55,027 bases of DNA. Source: Thiobacillaceae bacterium (GTDB lineage Bacteria > Pseudomonadota > Gammaproteobacteria > Burkholderiales > Thiobacillaceae). The notes under the pieces are model-generated. The model saw nothing but the letters and a program-made list of their open reading frames with translations, ran no database searches and had not been told where the DNA came from. Both the position numbers and the translations under genes were made by a program. Positions 21,089 through 30,406 of this stretch are shown piece after piece; within the stretch, counting starts at the first letter, position 1, and each line of letters opens with the position of its first letter. Location of the stretch: positions 1 through 55,027 of the forward strand of contig JANWZL010000013.1 of NCBI GenBank assembly GCA_025054655.1. Direction: 5' to 3'.

Positions 21089-21735
21089 ACGCCGCCAAAC
21101 GCCGCGCCATCTTCGAGCGGCTCAAGGCCGCCAACCCCAACCCCAGCACCGAACTCGACTACGCCACGCCCTATCAGCTGCTGGTGGCGGTGGTGCTGTC
21201 CGCCCAGGCCACCGACAAGGGGGTGAACAAGGCCACGGCGGAATTGTTCCGGGTGGCGGGCACACCGCAGCAGATGCTCGCCCTGGGCGAGGAGGGGCTG
21301 AAGCAATACATCCGCTCGATCGGCCTGTACCAGACCAAGGCACGCCACATCATGGCGCTTACGCGTCTGCTGATCGAGCGGCACGGCGGCGAGGTGCCCG
21401 GCGAGCGCGCCGCCCTCGAGGCCCTGCCGGGTGTGGGACGCAAGACCGCCAACGTGGTGCTCAACACCGCCTTTGGCCACCCCGTCATCGCCGTGGACAC
21501 CCACATCTTCCGGATCGCCAACCGCACCGGGCTGGCGCGTGGCAAGACGCCGCTGTCCGTGGAGCGCGCGCTCAGCCGCCTCACCCCGCCCGAATACCGC
21601 CGCCACGCCCACCATTGGCTCATCCTGCACGGCCGCTACGTGTGCAAGGCGCGCAAGCCCGACTGCCCCCGCTGCATCCTCAACGACCTGTGCGAGTGGA
21701 AGGAAAAACACGCCTCTCCGACCCCTAACCCCTAG
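21085..21735 (+). CDS. nth: Endonuclease III
   Basis: [41 protein letters not shown]...[16 protein letters not shown]-terminal FeS cysteines. Confidence 0.97.
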   Translation: MNAAKRRAIFERLKAANPNPSTELDYATPYQLLVAVVLSAQATDKGVNKATAELFRVAGTPQQMLALGEEGLKQYIRSIGLYQTKARHIMALTRLLIERHGGEVPGERAALEALPGVGRKTANVVLNTAFGHPVIAVDTHIFRIANRTGLARGKTPLSVERALSRLTPPEYRRHAHHWLILHGRYVCKARKPDCPRCILNDLCEWKEKHASPTPNP

Positions 21736-21758
21736 GCCCCTCCTTCTTTCCTCACCCC

Positions 21759-22847
21759 ATGCCTGCCGCCACCGCCCTGGCCCGTGCCCCCCACGCCCGC
21801 CCCGAACTGGCGGCCGACGCGGTGCGCATCGCCCTGGACAAGGCCGGCCTGGACCACCCGCAGGCGGTGCTGCTGTTCCTCAGCCGCGAGTTCGCGCACG
21901 ATCCTGCCCCGGCACTCACCGCCGCGGCACGTACGGCCCAATGCCTGCAGATCGCCGGCTGCACCGCCGCTGGGGTGTTCACCGAGGAGGAATGGGTACT
22001 GGATGGACCGGCCGCGGCCGCCCTGGTGCTGGGCGAGCCCTTCCGCCTGCTGGCAGCGGATGGCTTGGCCCCCACCCTGACCCTGGCTGCAACCGATGCC
22101 CTCGACTGGCACTGGCTCGCCGGCGGCGGCCCGCGCTATGGGGTCGTGGCGGGCGAGCAGGGCCACCAGGTCTGGCAAGCCGCCCGGCTGCAGGCATCGG
22201 GTCGCTGCGAACTGCGCTTCAGCGGTGTGCAGGCGCACATCGGGGTGTCACAAGGCGTGCGGCCGCTGTCCGCCCCACAGCCGCTCACCGGTGTACACGG
22301 CGGCGAGCTGCTCACGCTGGGCCGGCAGAGCGCACTGTCCGAGCTGACACGTGCCCTGCCGCTGGGCGTACGCGCCCCGCAGCGCCTGCCCTTGCACCAC
22401 CTGATGCTGGGCGTGCTCTACGGGGCACCCGAGCACGCCCTCGAGGAGGGACGCTATCACCTGCTGCCGGTACTGGCCGTCAACCCCACCCGGCGCTCGG
22501 TCACCGTAGCTGGCTCACCCCGGCGCGGCGAGCATGTCTTCTGGGCCCTGCGTGAGCCGCGGGCGGCCGAATACGAGATGCGCCGCATCATCGAGCGACT
22601 GACGGCCGAGCATCTGGACGAACCCCGCTTCGCCCTCATGTTCCCTTGTGTCGGCCGTGGCCCCGCCTTCTATGGCGGCGATGAGCGCGACATCCAGCAG
22701 TTCGTGCGGCACTGCCCCGACACACCGCTGATCGGCTGCTATGGCTACGGCGAGATCGCCCACCTCGACGGAGCCAACCACCTGTTGCAATACAGCACGG
22801 TGCTCGCCGTGTATTATGACGAACCCTTTGCCGCAGCCGCCGCATAG
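21759..22847 (+). CDS. FIST N/C-domain small-ligand sensor-like protein
   Basis: QAVLLFLSREFAHDPAPALTAAARTAQCLQIAGCTAAGVFTEEE...FPCVGRGPAFYGGDERDIQQFVRHCPDTPLIGCYGYGEIA. Confidence 0.85.
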   Translation: MPAATALARAPHARPELAADAVRIALDKAGLDHPQAVLLFLSREFAHDPAPALTAAARTAQCLQIAGCTAAGVFTEEEWVLDGPAAAALVLGEPFRLLAADGLAPTLTLAATDALDWHWLAGGGPRYGVVAGEQGHQVWQAARLQASGRCELRFSGVQAHIGVSQGVRPLSAPQPLTGVHGGELLTLGRQSALSELTRALPLGVRAPQRLPLHHLMLGVLYGAPEHALEEGRYHLLPVLAVNPTRRSVTVAGSPRRGEHVFWALREPRAAEYEMRRIIERLTAEHLDEPRFALMFPCVGRGPAFYGGDERDIQQFVRHCPDTPLIGCYGYGEIAHLDGANHLLQYSTVLAVYYDEPFAAAAA

Positions 22848-22849
22848 AC

Positions 22850-23284
22850 ATGTTCACCCCCAGCCGCGAAGAGGCGCGGCGCTTCTTCATCGAGGCCTGG
22901 CGCAAACACCGGCAGGGGCTGCCGCTGCAGCCGTTGGAGGCATTGGCCGCCGACCTCATCGCACGCCATCCCGAATACCATGCCACGCTGGAGACGCAAG
23001 CGAGCCTGCAACGCGAATGGCCGCCAGAGCTGGGCGAGAGCAATCCCTTCCTGCACTTGGGCCTGCATCTGGCGGTGGCCGAACAGCTGTCCATCGACCA
23101 GCCGCCCGGTCTGCGTCCGCTGTATCAGGAATTGATGCGGCAGCTGCAGGATCAGCACAGGGTAGAGCATGCGATCATGGATTGTCTGGCCGAGCATCTG
23201 TGGCAAACACAGCACTACGGCCAGCCGTTCGACGGGCCCGCTTACTTGCAATGTATCAAAGCGAGGTGCACTAGGGTATGTTGA
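22850..23284 (+). CDS. DUF1841 family protein
   Basis: MFTPSREEARRFFIEAWRKHRQGLPLQPLEALAADLIARHPEYH...NPFLHLGLHLAVAEQ. Confidence 0.85.
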   Translation: MFTPSREEARRFFIEAWRKHRQGLPLQPLEALAADLIARHPEYHATLETQASLQREWPPELGESNPFLHLGLHLAVAEQLSIDQPPGLRPLYQELMRQLQDQHRVEHAIMDCLAEHLWQTQHYGQPFDGPAYLQCIKARCTRVC

Positions 23285-23333
23285 TCCCTGCCGTGAACTC
23301 TGTCTGGTACGGACGGCGGAGACGGGGAACGAT

Positions 23334-23885
23334 ATGGGCCACCGCCTGAGCAGGATCGTCACCCGCACCGGCGACGACGGCAGTACGGGGCTGGCCGACG
23401 GTCGCCGCTTGCCCAAACACCACGTGCGCATCACCGCCCTGGGCGAGGTCGATGAGCTAAACGGCTTCCTAGGCCTGCTGCTCAGCGAACCGATGGATGC
23501 GGCGCTGCGCGCTTTGCTGACCGAGATCCAGAACGACCTGTTCGACCTGGGGGCCGAGCTCGCCCTGCCGCAGCGACCGCAGGTCGACGAGGCGCACGTC
23601 GCCCGTCTGGATGAGGCCATCGCGGCCTACAACGCGGCGCTGCCGCCGCTAAAGGAATTCGTCCTGCCCGGCGGCAGCCGCGCCGCCGCCCTGGCCCACG
23701 TCTGCCGCAGCGTGTGCCGGCGCGCCGAACGCAGCCTCACGCGGCTGCAGGCCGAAGAGCCGGTCTCACCCCAGCTGCTGCGCTATCTGAATCGCCTGTC
23801 CGACCTGCTGTTCGTGCTCGCCCGCAGCCTCAACCGCGCCGCCGGCCAGCCCGAGCCCTGCTGGCGCGGACCTTCCAAGACGTGA
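23334..23885 (+). CDS. Cob(I)yrinic acid a,c-diamide adenosyltransferase (PduO type)
   Basis: IVTRTGDDGSTGLADGRRLPKHHVRITALGEVDELNGFLG...LPGGSRAAALAHVCRSVCRRAER..YLNRLSDLLFVLAR. Confidence 0.95.
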   Translation: MGHRLSRIVTRTGDDGSTGLADGRRLPKHHVRITALGEVDELNGFLGLLLSEPMDAALRALLTEIQNDLFDLGAELALPQRPQVDEAHVARLDEAIAAYNAALPPLKEFVLPGGSRAAALAHVCRSVCRRAERSLTRLQAEEPVSPQLLRYLNRLSDLLFVLARSLNRAAGQPEPCWRGPSKT

Positions 23886-23895
23886 AGGCGCACCC

Positions 23896-24285
23896 TCAGG
23901 GGACAGAAGGGCGTTGCGCCTCGGCCGCCGACAGGCGTTCACGCAGGATGCGCAACTGCCGATCCAGTTGCACTACCGCCGGGTGTGCCGGTGTGTAGCG
24001 CAGCAGCAACGCCTGCCTGCGCTCTTCGAGTGCGGCGATCTGCGCCCTGATCTGTACAGGGTCGCGCTGTGGGTCCTCATCGACGGGGTATTTCTGCGCC
24101 ATGGCCTGCAGCCGCTCCTCCAGGCGCTGCGGGGGTTCTGCTGCGGGTCTGTGCTGTGGCGCCGGGAGAGTGCCGGTACAGCCGACCACGACCGAGACGA
24201 TCGCTGTGAACAGCGCACCGGCGGCTGCGCGCGCCTTGTCCGCACCCGCGATCAAACGCGTGCGTACGGCGCGGCCGCGGTTCAT
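23896..24285 (-). CDS. Hypothetical coiled-coil protein, possible lipoprotein
   Basis: Hydrophobic N-terminal segment ending VVVGCTGT, then helical QIRAQIAALEERRQALLLRYTPAHPAVVQLDRQLRILRERL; overlaps narL-like gene by 4 nt. Confidence 0.55.
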   Translation of the reverse strand: MNRGRAVRTRLIAGADKARAAAGALFTAIVSVVVGCTGTLPAPQHRPAAEPPQRLEERLQAMAQKYPVDEDPQRDPVQIRAQIAALEERRQALLLRYTPAHPAVVQLDRQLRILRERLSAAEAQRPSVP

Positions 24286-24962
24286 GGTTGCGAGGATGGC
24301 CCCCGCCGGCCCACGTCCAGCCCAGGGGCCAGCTTATGCTCGACGGCGAACACCGCCGCCTCCACGCGCGAGGAGAGGTTGAGCTTGGCCAGGATGTGGC
24401 GCACGTGCAGCTTCACCGTGTCATAGCTAATGTCGAGCGCGCGGGCGATGGCCTTGTTGCTCTCGCCGCGGGCCAGGTGGGCGAGGATCTCGCGCTCGCG
24501 CTGGGTGAGCGTATCGAGCAGCGAATGGGCACTGTGCTTGGCGTCGAGCAGATTGACCAGCTTGGCGGTCATGGCCGGTGCGACCGCGGTCTCGCCGCGC
24601 ACCGCCCGCTGGATGGCGTCGATCACCTCGTCCGGCTCCATGCTCTTGAGCAGATAGCCGTTGGCCCCCGCGCGCAGCGCGCGTGCCAAGTCCTCCTCGG
24701 CCTCGCTCACCGTGAGGATGAGGATAGGCCGCGTGAAACCGTCCGCCTTGAGCTGTTGCATGAGGCCGATGCCGTCGATGCCGGGCAGGTTGAGGTCCAG
24801 CAGCACCGCGTCGGGTTGATGCTCGCGCAGCAGCTGCGGCACCTCCTGCGGGTTGCCGGTCATGGCCGCCACATGGATCGCGCCGCCGCGCTCCAGCAGT
24901 TCGGCCAGCCCCTTGCGGAACAGGGTGTGGTCGTCCACCAGGACGATGCGCGGCACGCTCAT
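24282..24962 (-). CDS. NarL/LuxR-family response regulator
   Basis: RIVLVDDHTLFRKGLAELLER...LTQREREILAHLARGESNKAIARALDISYDTVKLHVRHILAKLNLSSR. Confidence 0.93.
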   Translation of the reverse strand: MSVPRIVLVDDHTLFRKGLAELLERGGAIHVAAMTGNPQEVPQLLREHQPDAVLLDLNLPGIDGIGLMQQLKADGFTRPILILTVSEAEEDLARALRAGANGYLLKSMEPDEVIDAIQRAVRGETAVAPAMTAKLVNLLDAKHSAHSLLDTLTQREREILAHLARGESNKAIARALDISYDTVKLHVRHILAKLNLSSRVEAAVFAVEHKLAPGLDVGRRGPSSQP

Positions 24963-26191
24963 GCCGTGACCTGCTCCTGCACCTTCAGCCGGGCCGGGAA
25001 GCTCAGCCGCACCAGGGTGCCGCCCGCGGGCCGGCTCTCGATGGTCAGCCGGCCGCCCAGCTTGGCCGCGCGCTCGCGCATGATGGTCAGCCCGAAGCTC
25101 TTGCCGACGCTGGTGGCTGCCCCCGACGGCAGCCCCACCCCGTCGTCGGCCACGTTGACGATGTACTGGCCCTCGTGCAGGTCCAGGGTGACCACCACGT
25201 GGCGCGCGCGGGCGTGCTTGGCGATGTTGTAGAGGGCCTCCTGGATGATGTGGAAGACCTGGATCTCCTCCTCGGGGGTGAGCACCACGTCCTGGGCGAC
25301 GTTGAGGAAATCCACGTCGGCATTGGCCTTCTTGCGGAACGAGGCGACCAGGTCCTGCAGCGCCGGCACCAAGCCCCGTGGGTCTATGCGATCGCGGAAC
25401 TGGCTGATGAGGTTGCGCAGTTCCGAATAGGCCATGTCCACCGCCTCCTCCACGTCCGACAGATAGCGGTTGGCACTCGCCTGGTCGCCCTCGGCCAAGG
25501 CCTCGCCCAGCACGGTGAGCCGCATCTTGGCGTAGGCCAGGGTCTGGGCGAGCGAGTCGTGGATCTGGTTGGCCAGCAGGGTACGCTCGTTCATCAACGA
25601 GATGCGCATGTTCTCGCGCGTGAGCCTGGAGTTCTCCAGGGCCATGCCCATGTGGTCGCTGATGGAGTTGAACAGGAAACGGATGTCGTCGGGCAGCACG
25701 CTGTCGGTGTCCATGAACAGGTTGTACACCCCCAGCACTCGCCCCTTATGCCGCAGCGGGATGGCGTACACCGTCTTGCAGCCCTGGGCGAGATAGCTGT
25801 GGCGCACCTGTTTCTGGCAAACGTTGAGCACGTGGTCCAGCTCGGTGCCCTGGTTGAGCGTGGCGCGCCCGCAGATGCCGCACTCCAGCGGCACGAAGCG
25901 TTCCTTCTCCTGTAACTGCGCCGACAGGCCGATGGCCCCCACCAGACGCAGGTGCCCCCCATCGGCGGTGAGCATGCGCACCGCCCCGGCCTTCGCCCCC
26001 GACAGACGCACCATGATCTCCAGGAAACGCATGAGCATCTGCTCGATGTCGTCGCTGGCCGACAGGCCGCTGGCGATCTCGACCAGCAGCTTGACAGGAG
26101 GAATGGATTCACCTGCGCCCATATGCGCATCCTCGCCCGCCGGCGGTCGCATCAGGCTGCTCAGGGGTATGGCTTGTTCGTACACGGCCAT
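24959..26191 (-). CDS. Soluble NarX-like sensor histidine kinase (GAF + HisKA_3 + HATPase)
   Basis: GAF-like segment with CGICGRA; ERTLLANQIHDSLAQTLAYAKMRL (HisKA_3), FHIIQEALYNIAKHARARHV, ADDGVGLP; no transmembrane segment seen. Confidence 0.9.
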   Translation of the reverse strand: MAVYEQAIPLSSLMRPPAGEDAHMGAGESIPPVKLLVEIASGLSASDDIEQMLMRFLEIMVRLSGAKAGAVRMLTADGGHLRLVGAIGLSAQLQEKERFVPLECGICGRATLNQGTELDHVLNVCQKQVRHSYLAQGCKTVYAIPLRHKGRVLGVYNLFMDTDSVLPDDIRFLFNSISDHMGMALENSRLTRENMRISLMNERTLLANQIHDSLAQTLAYAKMRLTVLGEALAEGDQASANRYLSDVEEAVDMAYSELRNLISQFRDRIDPRGLVPALQDLVASFRKKANADVDFLNVAQDVVLTPEEEIQVFHIIQEALYNIAKHARARHVVVTLDLHEGQYIVNVADDGVGLPSGAATSVGKSFGLTIMRERAAKLGGRLTIESRPAGGTLVRLSFPARLKVQEQVTA

Positions 26192-26320
26192 CGCTCTCCA
26201 ACATCACCGCCATACCGCCCGCGCGGGCGCGCATGGCAGCGCCACCGGCCTATGGTAAGCAAGGCCGAGGCGACAGGCAAACCCGCACGGGTGGATCGAT
26301 GCGTTGGACCCGCCGGGCGC

Positions 26321-27520
26321 TCAAAAATTCTGCACCAGACGTGCGCGCGCCAACGGCGGGTTGCGTTCGAAATAACGGCGTATGCCGTTGGCGATGGCGG
26401 CGGCCATACGGTCCTGGTAGTCCTCGTCGGTGAGCCTGGCCTCCTCCTGCGGGTTGGAGATGAAGGCCGTCTCCACCAGGATGGAGGGGATGTCCGGGGC
26501 CTTCAGCACGGCAAAACCGGCCTGCTCCACGTAGGGTTTGTGCAGGGTGTTGACCCCCCCCAGCTCCTCCAGCACCACCCGTCCCAGCTTGAGGCTGTCG
26601 GCGATGGTGGCGGTCTGGGCGAGATCGATCAGGGTCTGTTTGAGGTAGGTGTCCTTGACGTCGATGTTGACCCCGCCGATCAGGTCCGCCTCGTTCTCAC
26701 GCTTGGCCAACCAACGCGCCGCGGCTGACGTGGCCCCGTGCTCCGACAGCGCGAAGACGGAGGAGCCGCGCGCCGTGGGCTTGAGGAAGGCGTCGGCGTG
26801 GATGGACACGAACAGGTCGGCCTGCAGTCGCCTGGCCTTGTTCACCCGCTCGTGCAGGGGGATGAAATAGTCGCCGTCGCGGATCAGGACGGCGCGCATG
26901 TTCTCCATGCGCTCGATGTGCGCCTTCAGCCGGCGGGCGATGGCTAGGGTGACGTCCTTCTCGCGTGTGCCGCGCGCGCCGATCGCACCGGGGTCCTCGC
27001 CGCCGTGTCCGGCATCGATGGCCACGGTGATGAGCCGCAGCATCTGCCCCTCGTGCGGCTTGCGCGGTTTGTGGCCTTCGGCATGGGCGATGGCCGCCTC
27101 CACCTCACGCTCCAGCCCCTCTGCCGGGCTCGGGTAGAGGTCGATCACCAGACGGTGGGCGTAGGCGCCCATGGGCTTGAGGCTGAACACTTGCGGCCGC
27201 ACCTCGCGCTTGAGATCGACCACCAGGCGCGTCACCCCCGGCCGGTTGCGGGCCACCCGCACGCCGGCGACGTAACGGTCTTCGGCGCTGACCAGGGCGG
27301 CCAGTCCGTTCAAGGCCTCGGGTTCCACACCCTCCAGGTCGAGAACGAAGCGATCGGGGTTTTTTAATTGGAAATGCTTGTAGCTTGGCGCCTCGTTCAA
27401 CTCCAGGGTGATACGGGTGTAGTCGGGCGAGGGCCACACCCGCGCAGCCTTCAGCTCCAAGGCCTGCGCCCGGCCCGTAAGCGCCAGCAACAGGCCGAGC
27501 AGCAGCCACCACCACCTCAT
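26321..27520 (-). CDS. amiC: N-acetylmuramoyl-L-alanine amidase (AMIN + Amidase_3)
   Basis: AMIN-type N-terminus; VAIDAGHGGEDPGAIGARGTREKDVTLAIARRLK..SIHADAF..VETAFISNPQEE. Confidence 0.92.
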   Translation of the reverse strand: MRWWWLLLGLLLALTGRAQALELKAARVWPSPDYTRITLELNEAPSYKHFQLKNPDRFVLDLEGVEPEALNGLAALVSAEDRYVAGVRVARNRPGVTRLVVDLKREVRPQVFSLKPMGAYAHRLVIDLYPSPAEGLEREVEAAIAHAEGHKPRKPHEGQMLRLITVAIDAGHGGEDPGAIGARGTREKDVTLAIARRLKAHIERMENMRAVLIRDGDYFIPLHERVNKARRLQADLFVSIHADAFLKPTARGSSVFALSEHGATSAAARWLAKRENEADLIGGVNIDVKDTYLKQTLIDLAQTATIADSLKLGRVVLEELGGVNTLHKPYVEQAGFAVLKAPDIPSILVETAFISNPQEEARLTDEDYQDRMAAAIANGIRRYFERNPPLARARLVQNF

Positions 27521-28002
27521 GTCGCCAAACCCCGCACGCATGCCCTACCCGCCTCCGTTCTGCCCTGCAACAGCGCCTGCCGCCCGTCGGCGGCGAACTC
27601 CAGACGGATCTCCACATCCGCCGCGGGCAGCCGCCCGGCCGCCCGTTCCGGCCACTCGATCAGACAAAGGCTGCGCGCATTGAAATACTCGCGCAAGCCC
27701 GCCTCTTCCCATTCTAACGGATCACTGAGACGATACAAATCAAAATGATACAAAGTAAAGCTCGAAAACGGATAAACCTCCACCAGGGCGAAGGTGGGGC
27801 TCTTTACCCGCCCCGTGTAGCCCAGGGCGCGCAACAGACCGCGCACCAGCGTGGTCTTGCCCGCCCCCAGCGCACCCGTCAGCCAGACCGTCATCCCCGG
27901 CGCGAGCCGGCGCGCCAATGCTGCACCCAGGGCCAGGGTGGCCGCCTCGTCGGGCAGATGCCGCCGCAGGCTCGGCGGGCTATCATGGCCATCATGCGTC
28001 AT
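27517..28002 (-). CDS. tsaE: tRNA threonylcarbamoyladenosine biosynthesis ATPase TsaE
   Basis: VWLTGALGAGKTTLVRGLLRALGYTGRVKSPTFALVEVY...HFDLYRLSDPLEWEEAGLREYF. Confidence 0.95.
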   Translation of the reverse strand: MTHDGHDSPPSLRRHLPDEAATLALGAALARRLAPGMTVWLTGALGAGKTTLVRGLLRALGYTGRVKSPTFALVEVYPFSSFTLYHFDLYRLSDPLEWEEAGLREYFNARSLCLIEWPERAAGRLPAADVEIRLEFAADGRQALLQGRTEAGRACVRGLAT

Positions 28003-29088
28003 CTCACGTCTGCGGCCGAGGGCGAGCGTCTGAAGGCGCGCATCCGCTCATGGGCACGGCAGCTGGGCTTCACGGCGACGGCGTTTGCCCCCGTGACGCT
28101 GCCCGAGGTGGCGGTGGCACGACTCATGGCGTGGTTGGCGGCCGGTTGTCATGGTGAGATGGATTATATGGCCCGCAGCGCCGCACAGCGCGCGCAGCCG
28201 CGGTCGCTCATCCCCGAGGCGCTGTGCATCATCACCGTGCGCATGGACTACTGGCCTCGGGCGGCCGACGCGCAGGCGGTGCTGGCCGACCCTACGCGCG
28301 CCTACGTCGCCCGCTATGCCCTCGGGCGCGACTACCACAAGCTCATGCGCAGTCGGCTCAAGCAGCTCGCGCTCACCATCGAGGCGCACGTCGGCCCCTT
28401 CCGCTGGCGCCCTTTCAGCGACAGCGCGCCGCTGATGGAGGTGGAACTGGCGCGCCTGGCCGGCCTGGGCTGGCGCGGCAAGCACACCCTGCTGCTCACG
28501 CGTGAGGGCTCCTGGTTCTTCCTGGGCGAGCTGCTGACCGACCTGCCGCTGCCGCCCGACGCCCCCACCGGCGCGCATTGCGGCACCTGCACCGCCTGCA
28601 TGGCGGCCTGCCCCACTGGGGCCATCACCGCCCCCTACCAGCTGGACGCCCGCCGCTGCATCGCCTACCTCACCATCGAGCACAAAGGCCCCATACCCCT
28701 CGAGCTACGCCCCCTGATCGGCAACCGCATCTACGGCTGCGACGACTGCCAGCTATTCTGCCCTTGGAACCGGCATACGCGTGTCAGCCCAGAGGCCGAC
28801 TTCCAGCCTCGCCATGGGCTGGATGCCGCTCAGCTCATAGAACTGTTCGCCTGGGATGAGGCCACCTTTCTCGACCGCTTCGCCGGCAGCGCCATCCGCC
28901 GCATCGGCCACACGCGCTGGCTGCGCAACATCGCCGTCGCTCTGGGCAACGCCCCGCCCTCGCCCACGGTGGTGGCGGCTCTGCGCGCCCGCCTGGACCA
29001 CCCCTCGGCGCTGGTGCGCGAGCATGTACAATGGGCCCTGGAACGACAGCTCGCCCAGACCGATGACCCCTCAGCTCGACCCTCGTAG
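27985..29088 (+). CDS. queG: Epoxyqueuosine reductase
   Basis: CGTCTACMAACPTGAITAPYQLDARRCIAYLTIEHKGPIPLELRPLIGNRIYGCDDCQLFCPWN; alternative start 27994. Confidence 0.95.
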   Translation: MAIMRHLTSAAEGERLKARIRSWARQLGFTATAFAPVTLPEVAVARLMAWLAAGCHGEMDYMARSAAQRAQPRSLIPEALCIITVRMDYWPRAADAQAVLADPTRAYVARYALGRDYHKLMRSRLKQLALTIEAHVGPFRWRPFSDSAPLMEVELARLAGLGWRGKHTLLLTREGSWFFLGELLTDLPLPPDAPTGAHCGTCTACMAACPTGAITAPYQLDARRCIAYLTIEHKGPIPLELRPLIGNRIYGCDDCQLFCPWNRHTRVSPEADFQPRHGLDAAQLIELFAWDEATFLDRFAGSAIRRIGHTRWLRNIAVALGNAPPSPTVVAALRARLDHPSALVREHVQWALERQLAQTDDPSARPS

Positions 29089-29878
29089 CCCGATCGGCGT
29101 GTTCGACTCGGGCATCGGCGGTCTGACCGTGGTACGCGCGCTCATGGAGCGTCTGCCGTTCGAGTCCATCCTCTATTTCGGCGACACCGCGCGGGTGCCC
29201 TACGGGGTCAAGTCGGTCGAGACCATCGCCCATTACACCACGCAGATCACTGAATTCCTGCTCGAGCGGCGGGTGAAGCTGCTCATCATCGCCTGCAACA
29301 CCATGGCGGCGGTGGCCGCCGACGTGGTGCGCAGCCTCTCGCCCACCCCCGTGCTGGACGTGATCGAGGCCGGCGCCGCGGCGGCGGTGGCGGCCAGCCG
29401 CAGCCGGCGCATCGGCGTCATCGGCACCCCCACCACCATCAACAGCAATGCCTACGGGCGCGCCATCCACGCCCTGGCACCGGATGCGCGCCTGACCTCG
29501 CAGGCCTGCGCCCTGTTCGTGCCTCTGGTGGAGGAGGGTTGGCTCGATCACCCGGTCACGCGCCTGACCGCGCAGGAATACTTGCGGCCCGTCCTGGCCG
29601 AACGCATCGACACCCTGGTGCTGGGTTGCACCCATTACCCTTTGCTCAAGCCGCTGCTGCAGGAGGTGGCGGGGGCACAGGTGACCCTGGTCGATTCCGC
29701 CGAGGCCATGGCCGAGCGCACGGCCGGGTTGCTGAGCGAGCTCGACCTGCACAACCCCACGCGCGAACCTCCGGAATACCGCTACTTCGTCACCGACGTG
29801 CCGCTGCGCTTCCAGACCATAGGCGAGCGTTTCCTGGGCCGCACCCTGCACAACGTCAACGTGGTCAAGCTGCCCTGA
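29063..29878 (+). CDS. murI: Glutamate racemase
   Basis: PIGVFDSGIGGLTVVRALMERLPFESILYFGDTARVPYGVKS...IIACNTMAA...LGCTHYPLL. Confidence 0.97.
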   Translation: MTPQLDPRSPIGVFDSGIGGLTVVRALMERLPFESILYFGDTARVPYGVKSVETIAHYTTQITEFLLERRVKLLIIACNTMAAVAADVVRSLSPTPVLDVIEAGAAAAVAASRSRRIGVIGTPTTINSNAYGRAIHALAPDARLTSQACALFVPLVEEGWLDHPVTRLTAQEYLRPVLAERIDTLVLGCTHYPLLKPLLQEVAGAQVTLVDSAEAMAERTAGLLSELDLHNPTREPPEYRYFVTDVPLRFQTIGERFLGRTLHNVNVVKLP

Positions 29879-29914
29879 TCCCATGGCACCGCCGCAGGCG
29901 CTGGATGTCCCGGC

Positions 29915-29928
29915 TTGACCATAATCAA
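29915..29928. promoter_or_regulatory. FNR/Anr-like box TTGACCATAATCAA upstream of cytochrome c gene
   Basis: 13 of 14 positions compatible with TTGAT-N4-ATCAA; TATATT at 29960-29965. Confidence 0.6.
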
Positions 29929-30001
29929 GACATCCTTGTCCTCGATGAGCCAACCCTGTTATATTTTTACCACTTGGTCTTTTTGTCCCCTGGAGAACGC
30001 G

Positions 30002-30289
30002 ATGAAGAAACTGCTCCCGCTCGCCCTGGTAAGCGCCTGCCTGCTCGCCGCCCCCGCCCTGGCCGAGGACGTGCTGGCCAAACACAAGTGCAACACCTGC
30101 CACGACGTGGCCAAGAAGAAGATGGGCCCGACCTGGAAGGAGATTGCGGCGCGTGCCACCCCTGCCGACATCAAGCTGGCGCTAGAAAAAGGCGTCAAGG
30201 GCAAGTACGGCAAGGCTGCCATGCCGCCGCAGCCCAAGGCGGTGGCCGATACCGACGCCATCGTCAAGGCCATCCAGGCCCTGAAGTGA
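30002..30289 (+). CDS. Small periplasmic cytochrome c (c551/c552 type)
   Basis: Signal peptide MKKLLPLALVSACLLAAPALA, CNTCHDVAKKKMGPTWKEIA...AMPPQ. Confidence 0.9.
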   Translation: MKKLLPLALVSACLLAAPALAEDVLAKHKCNTCHDVAKKKMGPTWKEIAARATPADIKLALEKGVKGKYGKAAMPPQPKAVADTDAIVKAIQALK

Positions 30290-30307
30290 GCGTCGTGACA
30301 AGGCCGT

Positions 30308-30395
30308 AGCCCGGATATGTAGCGTCGCTCCCTCCGGGTCCGACGCCGCGCGCCAAGCCTCCGCATGGCGCCCCTGCGGGGATGCATCCGGGCTA
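30308..30395. repeat. TAGCCCGGAT...ATCCGGGCTA inverted repeat (REP/BIME-like)
   Basis: 10-bp perfect inverted arms at 30308-30317 and 30386-30395 between convergent cytochrome c and folA. Confidence 0.65.
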
Positions 30396-30406
30396 GGCGC
30401 TGGGGC

